64,000 bases of DNA, taken from NCBI GenBank assembly GCA_009192285.1, contig WBVU01000012.1:930001-994000 (forward strand), given 5' to 3'. Source of the stretch: Morchella semilibera (lineage: Eukaryota > Ascomycota > Pezizomycetes > Pezizales > Morchellaceae). Under the pieces are notes generated by a model. That model was not told where the DNA came from and searched no databases. It worked only from the letters and a program-made list of their open reading frames with translations. Positions 45,945 to 59,752 of the stretch are shown here, in pieces (the first letter of the stretch is position 1; every line of letters starts with the position of its first letter). The translations under genes were made by a program, and so were the position numbers.

Positions 45945-46841
45945 TTCGATTGGGAGGTCGGGGGTATTGATGCACCAAGGTAGAGGAGTAAACCAAGGTA
46001 CCGAGTGCGCTAAGCCGTGAGAGTTCTGGCGAAGCGTTATGAGGATGGAGGGGGTGGAGTTGGGCTCAAGGATACTTTCCTTGAAGGTGGCGATGGTGCG
46101 TGCTTCTGTGAAGAAGCCTTGGTGTTGGAGGTAGCCGCAGTAGAGATGTTCTGCGCTGCCTCGAGGAACGAGAAAGGAGGTCTCACAGGGGAAGCGAAGC
46201 ATGTACTATCCTTTCTTGATCACTGCTTTTCTCTTTTACCGAGTGCCCGTGTACTATCCGTACCTAGCAATCACACAAGGTAATGGATGAAGCGTTGTCT
46301 CGAAAAAGTAGTAGGCTCGCTTATAGGAGGAGCAGAGTTGGACACAGAGTCCAAAGGTTTTCTCTGATGGCGACGTGGAGGCGGAGGTACCAATAGATGG
46401 CTCTCTCCACAGTCATAGGGTATGCGATCGGATAAGGTACAATATAGTGTAAAGGGATATCTCAGAAGTCACTAAGATATGGCTAATGCTAAGCGATAGT
46501 TCTGTAGCGTTTAAACTTGTAATATTGTAGACCGGATTCCGTTCGCTTGAGAGGATGATGATTCCCCTAAGACGTCGGGAATCCTACTAGCTATTTATAC
46601 ATGAACAACCCCCTTAAACCCGTTAACTCCTCCAATAGCAAATCTCCCGCAATGCCTCCGCTACTGCTTCCGACTTCCTACGAGGTGGGGTAAACAAGGG
46701 TCCACTCATGAGGTATAGTAGTGGTTGCCGAGTTGTAACCGAACCCCGCTTCTGGGCGTACGTCACTCTTCTCGTTGCGCCGTCATACCGGGACAATACC
46801 ATTGTACTACCAGTACCGCACATCCAAGCAATCCTGTAACA
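45945..46841 (-). mobile_element. Ty3/gypsy copy 2 (fossil): 5' LTR, leader and gag start only
   Basis: Minus strand: 5' LTR 46448-46841, leader, then the first part of gag, cut off at 45944/45945 where the subtelomeric repeat begins. Its LTR resembles that of copy 3 more than copy 1. The LTR borders the ankyrin gene fossil. Confidence 0.88.
46448..46841 (-). repeat. Gypsy LTR, copy 2 (394 bp)
   Basis: Same TG...CA ends as the other LTRs. The gag start and leader lie immediately to the left on the plus-strand map. Confidence 0.9.
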
Positions 46842-49800
46842 GGTGTTTGCCATGATTCGTCTTTGGTGTTGACATACGCATCCTTGCCATTGTGAAGTAG
46901 CAGCCTAGCTATGTCGACGTAGAAAGAAAATCCAGTGTCCATCTCTGATTCATACCGTCTCAAAGAACCACCGCTGATATAGTCATTATCAGCCTTCCCA
47001 TCGTAACCATCATTATCTTTATCCTCCTTTGATTGGGACCCAATTCTCTTTACCAAGAAACACTCCTTATTATCAAGGGCTATATGCAGCGCTATTTTCC
47101 CAGAGTGACTTTGTGCACCCATGTTTGCTTTGTATAGTAGAGGCAGCCTGATTACTTTCGTATGCTGGTCGAGAGTATCCTTTAGTAGCTTTTGAGGGTT
47201 GATGGGGTGGACATTCGCGTCCAAGTGACTCATTGCGACGTACATGCATCATTACCGAAAATGCGTAAAGCATTGGCATTGACGCCCCGCTGTAAGAGGA
47301 GCGCTACCTACTCCGACCGTCACCAGTTAGAAGCAATATGGAGTAAAGGGCGCCCATCTTCGAGCATTGTTCGGATAATATCGGGCCTATAAGCTAGTAG
47401 TGTACTGGCTACTCTGGTGTTTCCCACACGAACGGTAATTGATAGTGGTGTCTCCTCCTCCTACCCCCAGCACCGACTGTATCTAACAGGGCCGTTGTAA
47501 TTTTAACCGAACCCATTAGATCTCGAGACAGCGTCGTGAGATGTAAAGCAGTGCGCCTAGTATTACGTTCCTTCAAGCCAACCTTGGCACCGCTGCGTAA
47601 AATAGCCATTAGGACCTCAACATCATCGGCGAGTACGGCTCTATGTAGTACCGGCAATGTTCCCTCTGGGTATCGGGTATAATCGAGAGCATCGTGCGCT
47701 TCTGCACTGTCTGGGGTCCTAGCCTGAAACGCGAGGTCGAGAATCCGGTGCACAACAGAAAACCTCCCCCACTTCAACGCAAGATCCAGTAGAGTACCGT
47801 GATTAGGTCCACGAACCCAAGGTCTTCTGTGTGTCGTAAAATTGTATTGGCCGTATCCTCCCGCCCCTCGAGAATGGCGAAATGGAGTGCTGTGTTGCCA
47901 TCCTGGTCCTTTTCCAACAGATGTGCTCCAAGATCAGAGAGCGTCTACAAAACGTGAGTCTCCTTGCGTCTCACTGCTTGGTGCAGATATGGCATGCTCC
48001 GTCCAGAAACCTTTCGGTGGGGTCGCTCATGTCGATGATCCTTTCCCCTCGTATCTTCTTGAGATATCGCAGATTCCACCGTGTCACAAGTCTTTTTATA
48101 TACTTCTCATATGATCCAGTGGTCAGCGAAGGTTTCCTTGCTTAAGGTTCCTTTAATTCTCTCACTATCTGGGGCCGTTATCTTACTTATGAACTGGTAG
48201 ATAGTTTCGAAGGTGAGGTCGGGCGCCGTGCCTAACTTAACGATTTCGGAGCGATCTTTATCTAACTGGTATATGCGTCTCCCATTGGACATCGAGAAAC
48301 GCATCCTGAGACGAAAGCGCAACATACTTTTCACCCATTCTTGTCTCTTATATCTGCCACCGTGGTCCTAGAATATGGTTAGTCCTCTCTTAACATATCA
48401 AGCCAATAGAGGCTCTCGGCTGATCCCAGTTTTCTATTTTCAAAGTGGAAGGAAACTCATGTAGCCAAAGGCCCGCCCTTAGCATATTGAACTATTGACA
48501 AACGCAGCAGCAGACTGAAAAATACTCGAGGACGAAATATTTAGCATTGAGTATTTATAAGAAAGTCACATGTCAGTCGCAGAAGCGGACGCAATCTTAA
48601 CTGCATGAGTTTCCCTTTCACTTTGAAAAATGAAAATTCGGGTCAGCTGAAAGCCTCTAATGTGTTGTCTCACAAACCTAGCCTTTTCAGTGAGTTTGTC
48701 CTTTTTGCTCGTAGTAGGTCACTAGGGTTGGCCAATGCGGTCTTAAAAGATTGCGAAACGATCCGAAACTTCCCCCGACAATAGGTGAGCCCATTTCGAG
48801 CAATTTTAGGAAATCGATCCTACCAAGATTTCCCCCCACAGCCTGCAAATGTTCCCTACATGTTCCTTATGTTTGTTCAGCCCACGGTTAGGCGTGTCGG
48901 GGAATATTATTGCCTCTGTGGCAAGTAGTAGAACCTCGGAGCCGCTCGCATTTCGTCCCTTTTTGTGGGATTTAACAATGCTCTGGAGTATTTCAGTGTT
49001 TCCTGTTCCATCTCTTTCCGGATATGGCGGATCGATAGGACTTTAACTTACATGGGTGATTACCTAGACTCCCAGACTGTGGCCGATGAATATTATAGAC
49101 CGCAGCCGTGCGCGCCCGTCCCATAATCTTCCTATGCGATAATTAGAGAGATGCCGGGGGAGCTTGGACGGTGCTATGCTATGGGGGAGATATACCTTGC
49201 CCTTGGTTCTATTTCTATATAACTTCAGCTGTTCAAGAAACCCATCCACGTAATCATCCAGTGTATTGAACCCATCGCTCTTGATAATAGTATCGATAAG
49301 TCATGCTGCAGTTTGGGACCTTTTCTGGAAGGAAGTCACGTAGCCACATCGACCTATGAGCACCTCTTGCTCTCCAGGAACCATAAGCGTGCGCAGATAA
49401 CCCGGTTAGGGCGATGATACTAGATGAGACTTCAGCGTCAGAACTTGACACATTTAACTCAACCTTCATATAAATATGGGATTATGAAACGAACTCTGCA
49501 GCAATCGGTTGATCCCTGGTGAAACCGAAGAATTCTCGATCTATCACAGCACCCCACCAGCCATTAAGAGCGTATTGCGCTTGTTTTTGAAGACTTCTGG
49601 CTCTTCCGAAAACCGGATGAGTGCAATTTGTGTGTCTGCACCCGGATACTCATACTGGATCATTACCGGCTCTCCTGCAACTTCTGCCGAAGGATTGCTC
49701 TTGAAGAGTTCGTTCAAAAGGGTTCTTTTCAAATTGTCTACCCCAACACCATGAGGGATTCCACGTACACGATACGTGTCCAGTGTTGCACTCCCGCTAC

Positions 49801-50910
49801 ACGGGTCCGTGATATCCCCCAGACGGCCCACTCCACCCGGTTGTATCGGTGTCTCCCCGGAGGAAGTTTTACCTTCAGCGCCGATCATTGAGTTCTACGG
49901 CTTTGGGGGGGTGGCCTCTGGGCGCACAGTACTTAGGCGTTGGCATTGACGAAAGAGCCTCCGTGTAGATATTATGAAACTTCGGATATGAGGGAGTTTT
50001 AGGGGAATCATGGGGTTCCCTGATCACCCCTCCCCAGCACGTTGTCTCGACAGTCACCAGCCACGGATGCTGACGCGCCTGCTCTGCGGTTAGCCTGTCT
50101 CCTGGTGATGGCATCAATAACCCGGTGACAAAGCTTGTAGCCGCGCCTTTCACTTGATTTAGTTTCTCGTCAGGGAAAGGTATCTCCCCCTAGATATAAC
50201 TACAGAGCTTCTTGACATTTCCGTCGAACGGGATATCGTTGGTGATCAACAACAACACATCCTAACGACCAGATGTCAACCGCGTTTGGATACCTAGCTA
50301 CCTTTAGATCGTGACCATCACAAAGACCACGAATCTCTGGTGCCGCATAGTCGCGAGCAGTCACTGGCTCGTCGTGCGCGCGTGCGATGCTACCAAGGTT
50401 CTTCAAAATGCCGAAATTACCAAGTTTCACCGCAGAATGATTTGGAAGCCAACGAACGACGAAAACATTCTACAACGTCAGTTTTTAATTGTAGGAATTC
50501 CAGCTAGATTGATCCTCAGTGCTTGCAAACCTCTGGACTCAGACCACTGTGGGAGATATTGTGCTCGTGCATTATTACCAAGCCGTCCAGCAATTGTGTA
50601 GTAATTAACTTGATGCTCGCCGCTGGTATGGAGCGATATTCCCTAATGTACGTACCCAAATCGCCGTACGAAAAAGAAAGATTTCTGGGCAGTTGAATAA
50701 CGACGTACCAGTAGGGTATCACAGATGTATACGGGGGTTTTGATTAGTACCTGTGACATCTTTACTAAAGTCCCTTAAAGCTCTTCATTCTTATACCATC
50801 ATGTTTTTGGTATCTGCTTAACCACCCTGACCTTTCCATTTTGTACATAGCTCTCCTTCCATACTTCCCCGAATGGACCACAACCAATTCTGCCGTTCAT
50901 TTCCCTTACC
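46842..50910 (-). pseudogene. Decayed kinase / alpha-beta hydrolase / ankyrin gene, truncated by a gypsy LTR
   Basis: Reading right to left: a protein-kinase start with glycine loop GRIGCGPFGEVWKE (about 50895) and VVKQ, then the mid-kinase (ITTQLLDGLVIMHEHNISHS; LGNFGILKNL; DYAAPE; VDIWSLGCVVV) and C-lobe GDRLTAEQARQHPWL (about 50100). The catalytic HRD and DFG aspartates are replaced (HSG, NFG), so it was a pseudokinase or has decayed. A small linker (TYRVRGIPHGVGVDNLK) leads to an alpha-beta hydrolase: LTGLSAHAYGSWRARG, MWLRDFLPEKVPN, FIGHSLG and IIFPDTPNRGL. Further left come ankyrin repeats (TLPVLHRAVLADDVEVLMAIL; TALHLTTLSRD). Several stops and frame changes occur, though some may be introns. 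Fungal proteins with such an N-terminal hydrolase and ankyrin repeats are NLR-like immune or self-recognition types (inference). The 3' end is replaced by an LTR at 46841. Confidence 0.7.
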
Positions 50911-51310
50911 CAACGCTCTTGTGGATAAAGTTCATGCAGCCCTCATCGAATGTGGTGGTAAGTTCGTGCGCCCTGTACCGGTCGAAACTGGAAGCCATTG
51001 TTCACATATGTCTCGGCTGAAAGGTTTTTCTATTCGTGTATCGAGGGAGATGGGTAAAGGGAGGATAGCTATCAATTCAGCTGCCAACGTATATTGATGC
51101 GGGGAGAACCTGTGTAACATATCGTTAGATGCACTTGCACCCTCTTTCCTGGTATTTCTGAAAGGATTGGTACTGCCTTAATTTCTAGTTGTAGTACAAT
51201 GAGAGTTCAAAGATCTAGGACAAGCTTCTATCTGTAGTACTACGTGATAATTCTAGCAGCAGATTTAGTTATGTCTTTCTCCGTTCACATCACCTCACTC
51301 TATAAGCCAT

Positions 51311-51350
<40 letters not shown>

Positions 51351-52113
51351 TCGCCTGGTGCTAACATGATGTTGATCTATCACTAAGTGGAAACCTTCCC
51401 GTGGATATTTTTGAAGGTTTGTAGGCGTTCAAATGTGGTCTGTAGATCCCCCCAGGGGGTGTCTACAGAGTTGTTGTGAGCCCTTTCTATGCAAGACCTG
51501 TAATTTATTTTCAAGGCTTCAAGTTTGAGCACCTTTAGGATATCCACGGGAAGGCTTCCAGTATTGAGTGAAGATTTGTATGGGTATCCTAAAAAGGAGA
51601 GTAGATTTGGGTGTGGTGAACACAAAGGGATAAAGGAGGACCGATTTTGAATAGTCACATGTACCTACTTGCCTCGAGAATAGGTTTCTGCCACCACTTC
51701 TGTCTTGCAACAGCGTTTTCTTACACAAACTTGGCGGAAACTTGTCCTCGCCGCAAGTAAGCACAGCTGTGAACTTTGCAAAACCGACTTTCTCTTTTTC
51801 AACACCCGATCTAAAAACCTAATCCCGATTATATATAGAGATTTTTTTTTTCCTCTTGTTTACATCATACTCGCATCTGCCCTAAGGCTATGGCGGCGCA
51901 CTAATCCTCTCCAAGCAACCAGTGCAGGGTCTCACCCATATGAAGCGCTAGCCTCGGGTGTAGAATACCCCAACCGACCTTAAGGCCAGCACCTTCGCTT
52001 AGTCACACTCCTCCGCATTTTTCTCTGCATGTCCCATTATATATAGAGATAACCTCGATATAAGGATGCCACTTTCCGGTCCCTAACCCATCACTATAAT
52101 GAGAGGAGGCTGT
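50911..52113. other. Intergenic with a 34-A homopolymer
   Basis: A run of about 34 A at 51315-51348 could be a retroposed tail or a simple-sequence expansion. Short minus frames near 51383-51764 have no family signal. No gene recognised. Confidence 0.5.
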
Positions 52114-52477
52114 AGTGATGGCCTCGAGACCTTTAGCAGAACAAGACGAGACCAAGGGCCGACAAGACAAGACAAGACTTGGTCTAGAGGTCTCGAGAAA
52201 AGTCTCGAGACTTATTTGACTTTTCTTCTTCACCAAAATGAATCCCCCAGCCACGACCCAAAAATAAAATGAATAATGAAATATCAAAATGAAAGAAACG
52301 AAAAAAGACCTTGACCTTGATTTGCATTAATTAGCATAGTTGCAATTTTTCCCCATCCCTGTGGCTACATAACGAGACTAGACAATTGTCTCGAGACATT
52401 CAAGGCTTTTTCTAAAGAATACAAGACAAGACGAGATTTAGGGAGGTCTCGTCTCGTCTCGTCTCGTACCCATCACT
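52114..52477. mobile_element. Possible MITE rich in GAGAC/GTCTC
   Basis: Ends AGTGATGGCCTCGAGAC (left) and GTCTCGTACCCATCACT (right) are partly inverse. The inside is full of GTCTCGAGAC and GACGAGAC motifs. No coding frame. Confidence 0.5.
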
Positions 52478-55400
52478 CTTATAGAGGGGGTGTGAGAGAT
52501 TGAGGTGCTTGGAGATGCTGGAAACGATCAAGCTGTAGTTCATGATCATGAGTGTTCCTGAATAACGAAAGATGTTTTATTCTCATGCAAGCTCACTCGT
52601 TTTGCATACGTTTGAAATTAGGATAACCCAGCTTGAAGCGTGCTGGATGATAGTGAATTTATATAGCTAAATCAGATCATCTTCATCAGTATCCGTCCAC
52701 AGTGCATTCACGACAATGAGCTAGACGAACTTTCACCAACATGTAGACCAAAGACTGATGGATGAGCTTTACGCATCCAGAGTTACCGCTCAGAATCGAA
52801 ATCAAAATTACAGAAATCAGTTAGCATTTAGACAAAAACGCCTGCACTAGCTTCCTATTTAACGTTGCGGCGTGGCCGTGTTTTGTCCAAACTGGTAGAA
52901 CTTATAATAAACCACACAGCGAATTAAAACCGTCCTGAGCGGGACCAGAACCACTGAGCCCTCGCGTTTCCCCGTTACAAATACCTACATGCATCGATCA
53001 TCATGCTGTAGATAAAGAAATGGCTATCCTCAATAGCCATGTACATACCTGTCATGTAGAATAATATTGCGATCTAGTGCATGCCTATATGTCAGAGTCT
53101 TTATTTTTCGGTATTACGCTAAACGCGGCCTCTCTAGAGCGCATAGAAGTACTTATCTATTCGAAAAATATTTAAAATATTCAGTATATTCATGAAAAAT
53201 GTGCTAAGCTTCGCGTGGTAATGTCAACCTTTGGTAGGGGAAGTTCGTGATAAGGGAAAATGGACGAGTTTTCCAATTACCTTCCGTCGACCCATTCTGT
53301 ATGGACGTATGCGTATCCGCGGCTGGCTTATAATTTGAACACCTAGGTCTCAACTTGGCTAACAGTAAGGTCTTAAGGACGATACCCTCTAAACACCCGA
53401 TAAGATACCGCGTACGCGCAAGCACTTGCAATTTACTCGCCAACCAGTTAGTACACTTTAATCATAAGCTTGCACTCGAACCACAGCCAAGCCACTCAAG
53501 CCACGGCAAGCCATGAGCAACACGAGTGACATTCGGTGATTTTCCAATGACTGTCAACTTCGCCCTGCTCCATGTGATTAATGCAAATAGTATATACTTT
53601 ACTTCGTGGCGGATGCTAGTTTAAGAAGTTTCTTCCATCAAGAGTTTGTATCCGGGGTGAAAGGGGATGCTGCGGGTGGTCGAACCTCCTTCTTCACCCG
53701 TACTAACCACCATATGCAACTCGGGGCTCAGGAGCCCAAGGTCAACACTTGTTATTTTCAATGGCACCGCGCGAATGACCACTCAAGACGAATGTTTTCT
53801 CCATCAACAGAAGAAACCCGAGACATGAAGGTACCCATTCGATTATATAGACGGCGCTAAAGGCATACAAATACCACAGGTATGGGGACAGGAACGGGAT
53901 AGCTAGGTATTCATACCGACTCACGAAAAGCCAGAAGATTAGGGACAAATTGTTACTTTCACTTTCATTGCTTCTGTTATTTTCCTACTGTAATGCTACT
54001 GAAGATGGCGGCGGAAGGGAGATAATTCTGGGGTAGTGTGATAGACTAAGCTCTGCATGCAATTAATGAATTAAACAAAAAAAAAAAAAAAGCGAAAAGC
54101 CGGAAAGCAAACCAAGGACACACCCGAAAAGATAAGAGGAGCAAGAAAATAAATCAGCACTAGACAAACATCTCATATATCGGTGCAGGGTACTTTCAAC
54201 AAACCCCGCCTTGACACACATGTCTTGACCCCATCTGCGCAAACAGCGTCAGCCGCTCATAATCAGTGGCTTTTCATTATATGCGATCAGAATGAAATCC
54301 CCAGCCGCCTGTAAATGATATGTACGGAGTAGACACGCTAGTTTATCCCCCTTCCTGACACCTGTCGACTGCAGCGAGCCTTATATCACCCCTCGTACAC
54401 GGGACGATTAAACGCCAGATTCTCGCGGTAGTACGGTGATCGTGCAGGCATATCCGCCATGTCTGCGAATGGGGTATTGAAGATATAGTCCTATAGCTAC
54501 ACGAAGGGCTGCTGCTAGGGGGCCGGCGCACTTTTCAAGTTTGCATATCTATCAGCACGCGTAGGGTTTGATTCTAAGAATATCAGGACGGAGCCCTAGC
54601 TTGGGGGAGGCGTCATCTCTGTCGACCCAGTACACCACTCAATGTAGACAAATCCTACACGACCCTTTTGGAACTAAAAGACCCTTCCAGTATGTCTCGT
54701 CGCCGACATAAATCTTTTCATCTACCATAACCATCACGACGAGGTATAGGTCGCAAGTATAGAAGCCAATTGGGCAGGGAGGATAATCTATACATACTAC
54801 CAACAACATCCTGCCACGACCCACTGTCAAGTTGATCGAGAGGGGTGGGCACCCAATCTAGCTATAGTCGATACGGAATTTCAGGCTTAAAACAAAACCG
54901 AGCCCAGCGGTCACGGAAGGTGACGCGCGGTATTAAGTAGCTGGATATGTAGATTATCGGTTAGGAAGGTCGGGTGACCATAATTCCGGTCCAGATGTTC
55001 TCTTCTACTCATAAGGTATTGTTTCGGACCACTTAACGAGCGATATCATGCGCCCTCGCCAGGCAAATTCCTGTGTGTGATGAAATGTGAAATGCATGCA
55101 TGGGGTCCTATAGAGTAGCGGATAAGTGCGGGTATTAACATAAATTCGGAGCAAAGCAGGGATCCGGACATGGTTTATTGAATTTGATTAGATTGAGGAT
55201 GGACAGTAGCGATGGCGAGAACAAGAGAGGCCGAAGCAAGTGGAGATGCAAGCTACATATAGAACTACCAATTACCACTCTGCCCTGACTTTATGACTTG
55301 TTCGTGGCCTATGCTGGCAGCTATCGACCTCCTCTCCACAATATCTAACAATTGTGAGCCATGTTCAGCAAGCATGAGGGTACGCCCGGAAACCGCTCCC

Positions 55401-57410
55401 CGCACTACCCGTAGCCACACCCATGCTAGCCAACAAGCCCGCACCACAAAGCAGAGAGTTGATAACTGGATAGAAAGATGCGTGCTAAACAATGATCGGA
55501 ATGAATGTTAGCTATAGGTATATGTGTATAGACAAGCAGTACTATGTATACATCAATCAGTCCAATAAGCAGATCAGAAGACTCTAAAAGTATATTGTAT
55601 ATGCAGGTTATAACTATATACTTATGAGATATACGGGTGATTCCGAGACTACTACTATTACCCGAAAACAAAACGAGGCGTGGCCAGTAGATAGAATCAA
55701 TGATCCATCTAGATCACTGAAGTCCTCGCGTATAACCTACCTGGGGCAACCGATCTATGGCCTAAATATAGTTTACCTCGACGTAATAATATGGGGGAAG
55801 TTGTATATTACAATGGGACTATGAAACCCCGCTTCCGTGGAAGAAGAGATGAAGAGCTGCTGAAATTAATTTAAGCGGCAAAGGTTGCTGGCCCTGAGAG
55901 ATACATCTACCAATATCCTGCTAATTCTTGCTAACTAAGGGGAGAATGTTGATGATGCATCGCGCTAAACGGTCACATGCCCCACGCAACGCCCTATCGG
56001 AAGCGCGAGCCCAGACAAGCCGAAGCTAGTACTGCTGCTATGAAGAAGACTACTACCATTGCCAACCCCAAGTCCCAGACGACATGTGTGTATATAATCC
56101 CCCCGATATTTTCGGTGGTTTTAGTCAGAACATAGACACCGTTAGTACTGTGCGCTTTATCACGGTATGAGTATGATGTTCAAGATTATCATGTATTGAT
56201 AGCTATGGTATAGTGTGTTTTATCTCAATCATGAGCGAATAAGGCTTCACTGTCATCTCGACCCCGAGCACACAGCAGCTAATAACTGTTGATACGTACT
56301 TATATTATTGCAGGATTACAGAATTAACCGATCACCCATGACAACCCCGAACCTAACTCCAGGTAGGAATTGTTGAGATCCCTTCGTGACGAAAGACTTG
56401 ATTGATTGGTAAAGATATATTGATAGTTCGTGACACGGGGAGTAAAAGAAGAAGAAAGGAAAATGACAGTGGGTGCGGGTACAGGTAATGAACGGTCACG
56501 GGGGGAGAAATGACCCGCGGGTCACAAGGATCACCTCTCCCTTCTCTCATACAGTGGTGTCTGGCCGCCTGTGAAAGAAAAGAGTTCTCCGCAGTTGACG
56601 ACACACGGCTAAAAATGTCTCCCTCTGCAACTTCACAGCTACAGCTCTCCTTATCGTAGACTATAATGCACCAGCAAAAAGACTCCCCAGTAATCCGTAT
56701 AAAGCGTCGACAGCCCCATCGTAAGGAAGCCCCTTGGAAACCCCAAGGAGTATTGCTACGATCGCTAGGAGTATACCTAACAGAACGTAGTTAACCTACC
56801 TAAACCGTTAGCAAACTGATGTTCATGAAGCCAACATTCCATACAAACCTAGAAGGATATAATAAACTTACGGTGTCGGTCTTATGGAACATCTAGAGGC
56901 GAATCCTCTACCGAATTGTCCTCCAAGTCCTTACCACTACTTACAAAGTAGATGCCCCTTCTTCTATTTGCACATAGACATTTTCAAGTGTATCAATGTC
57001 TATTCCCCTTAAAGAGGTCCCCCGCTGTACCTAATCATCGTTGATCCATATCCAATGAAGGATCTGATCTCTGTCAGGAAGTACTGCAATTGGCTTTTTG
57101 AGCAATGAGCTCAGTCTCCACCGCTTTGTGCTACGGGACTGCTGCAATGTCGAAGCGGGACATCATCTGGCGATGTTACTGTTGTTGCTATCCCGCTGAT
57201 GAGCCCAACATCTACCCAGCCGTGTTGGCATCGAGGTCAATATGGTTGCGGAACTCGGCTGCTTGATGTATTAGCCTCTTGTTCTGTATAGACGACTTGA
57301 CTGAAGATACATACCTCGAGCTGCCACACGATGTGACTCTATCGTTAGGACGTTGATGATGGTATTGAGGGCGGTGTGAGTGGGGTTAGGACATTGATGA
57401 TGCTATAGAC
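52478..57410. other. Long gene-poor stretch, no gene supported
   Basis: Only short frames of no recognised family. A homopolymer A of about 15 lies near 54078. The region lies 7-12 kb from the telomere-like array, which fits a decayed subtelomeric zone. Confidence 0.5.
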
Positions 57411-57464
57411 GGTGATGGTGATGGTGATGGTGGTGATGGTGATGGTGATGGTGATGGTGATGAT
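57411..57464. repeat. (GGTGAT)n microsatellite
   Basis: About nine units of GGTGAT with one GGT interruption. Confidence 0.9.
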
Positions 57465-58087
57465 AATCATGCAGCTGATGACAGGATGAGGAGAATGGAG
57501 AAGGAAGAGGGGTCCAGTCCGTACCTCATGTCGGTACATGTAGTATACGCATAGACACATATATGTATATGAGTCTCCTCTGCTGTGTCCCGAGCCTCAT
57601 TACATGCCACATACACCATAAAACCACTCTTCTTCCTAGTTTCTTCCTGTATTATCGGCCACTATCTTTTTTATATTGTGATGGAATCGGTGATGAGGTT
57701 GAATCACTACATGTAATCAAGGAGTCTTCCTCCACCTCCCGACCCAACGGGGGTAACGTGAGAAAATAATTATAATCCATCGGTCAAAGAGCATACATGT
57801 CACTTTCAGAGGCATCAAAGCCAGATCATGAGGAGCTGGATTTCACTCCGAGTGATAGCACGTGATACATATCAGGTCTTCCCCCCCCCCTTTCAACAGC
57901 CATACATAAACTCCTTTTCCAGGACAACTTCATTTCTCTATCGGGTAGCTCTGACGACCTGTGCATCAAGACCATTTACATCTAAACTTGCCTGGAATGT
58001 CTATTTTCAGTCACCACTCACTAATGTTATTTTTTGGCTATCTCGTATGTTTGAACAGCAGTAATGTCGCCATGATGAGTACATGTA
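57465..58087. other. Spacer, no gene seen
   Basis: Three TACATGTA motifs (57534, 57707, 58079). No gene recognised. Confidence 0.5.
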
Positions 58088-58448
58088 CCCAGCGTGTTGG
58101 AAAGTGATGCACATCCTGACTTAACTACGCCTAATTACGCCCAAATTCACTAACTCAAACCACTTTCTAGGTGGAGTTTTGAGTATATATACCCTCTATT
58201 ACTGTTTGGAATGTATCTAGAGATGTCTGGGTACTAAATGTTTGCTTTATGGTGAAGAGGCCACCTCGAGATAGTAAAAATGAGTGGTCAAGGTCGCAGA
58301 AGAGAATTGATAACAGACTCTTTGTTTTAGTCCCTGGTCACAAACAGAATCTAAACTCTCATATTAACATAGAAATGACCTCATGTGGTATGTAACCATC
58401 TGGTGGTGGATGAACCACCGAATGTGCACCACTTTCCGACACCCGGAG
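58088..58448. mobile_element. Tc1/mariner-like MITE, family A, copy 2 (361 bp)
   Basis: Ends CCCAGCGTGTTGGAAAGTGA and the inverse of CTCCGGGTGTCGGAAAGTGG, flanked by TA. Outer 30 bp match copy 1 at 23678-23867; the interior is longer, so the two are different internal variants of one family. Confidence 0.85.
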
Positions 58449-59360
58449 TACATAAAACAGTATAAAGACGCAATGCATTAGGATGACTGCCCCACATCCC
58501 ACAGCGCTCCACAATTCACCAACTATGGTGAAAGGTTAGGCGAGCATGAAGAAGGCAATAGGGAGGTGGCTTAGAAAGCGCATCGTGGGTTGTGTATGTG
58601 CGTATTAAATGTCGCTGATTTTGAGATGGGTGCTCTCCTGGTGGCAAAGGTGAGAGTGGGCGGTGGGCGGATATTAAATCTCTTGATACCCTCAGAGCCG
58701 CGGGGAGGAGGAGGGGATTGGCACTCACATAGAATAGCTACTTATACGGTATGCTAGATGTGCTTTTCCACACCTTTTGATCGCCTACCATTTTTGCACA
58801 TTATTCATAAATACACCGAAACCTCATATTGCGCATCAACCACTTACAATTGCAGGCTTTCATATGGGAGACCAAAAATGATCCTAAGCAACATCTTTTC
58901 TTCCCCGCTCCTTCAAAAATCCAGTAAAGTCACGGCGGGGAGAATCTGTGCTCGGTTTTCTCTACCTTACTTTCTCCTTTTACTACAAAAGGAGAGTGAG
59001 AACCTACGACGGTAACGACAAAGGCGCCTTACATATAGCTCCGCAGAATCTCATAAGGAACCGAGGGGGCTAGGTATATGTAATCCCATTGGTCAAGAAG
59101 GTCTAATGCCAAGTCCTGGGGTGCTCAACGAGTAACGTACCCTCCAATCTAAAAGTGAATATCCCTAACCCATCAAATCATGAACATTAAACGAAGGGCC
59201 CTAATGGAATTGTACTTGTATCTAGTGGGCTTAGCTTGTATAGTTATGAGGGATATCGCTAAAATTGTTGCCAATTTTGGAACTCTGTATATTCCAGAGC
59301 AGATTCCCTAATCCTGCTACCCAGAATATGATGTGCATGCACCTCCGTCTAGGGACATTC
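58449..59360. other. Spacer before gypsy copy 3
   Basis: No gene supported. Sequence next to the LTR is GGGACATTC. Confidence 0.5.
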
Positions 59361-59752
59361 TGTTACAGGATTGCTTGGAAGTGCGGTACTAGTAGTACAA
59401 TGGTATTGTCCTGGTATGACGGCGCGATGGAAGAGTGACGTACGCCCAGAAGCGGGGTTCGGTTATAACTCGGCAACCACTACCACACCTCATGAGTGGA
59501 CCCTTGGTTACCCCACCTCGTAGGAAGTCGGAGCAGTAGCGGAGGCATTGCGGGAGATTTGCTATTGAAGGAGTTAACGGGTTTAAGGGGGTTCTTCATG
59601 TATAAATAGCTAGTAGGATTCCCGTCGTCTTAGGAGAAGCATCATCCTCTCAAGCGAACGGAATCCGGTCTACAATATTACAAGTTTAAACGCTACAGAA
59701 CTATCGCTTAGCATTAGCCATATCTTAGTGACTTCTGAGATATCCCTTTACA
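59361..59752 (+). repeat. Gypsy LTR, copy 3, 5' LTR (392 bp)
   Basis: Begins TGTTACAGGATTGC and ends TATCCCTTTACA. Confidence 0.9.
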
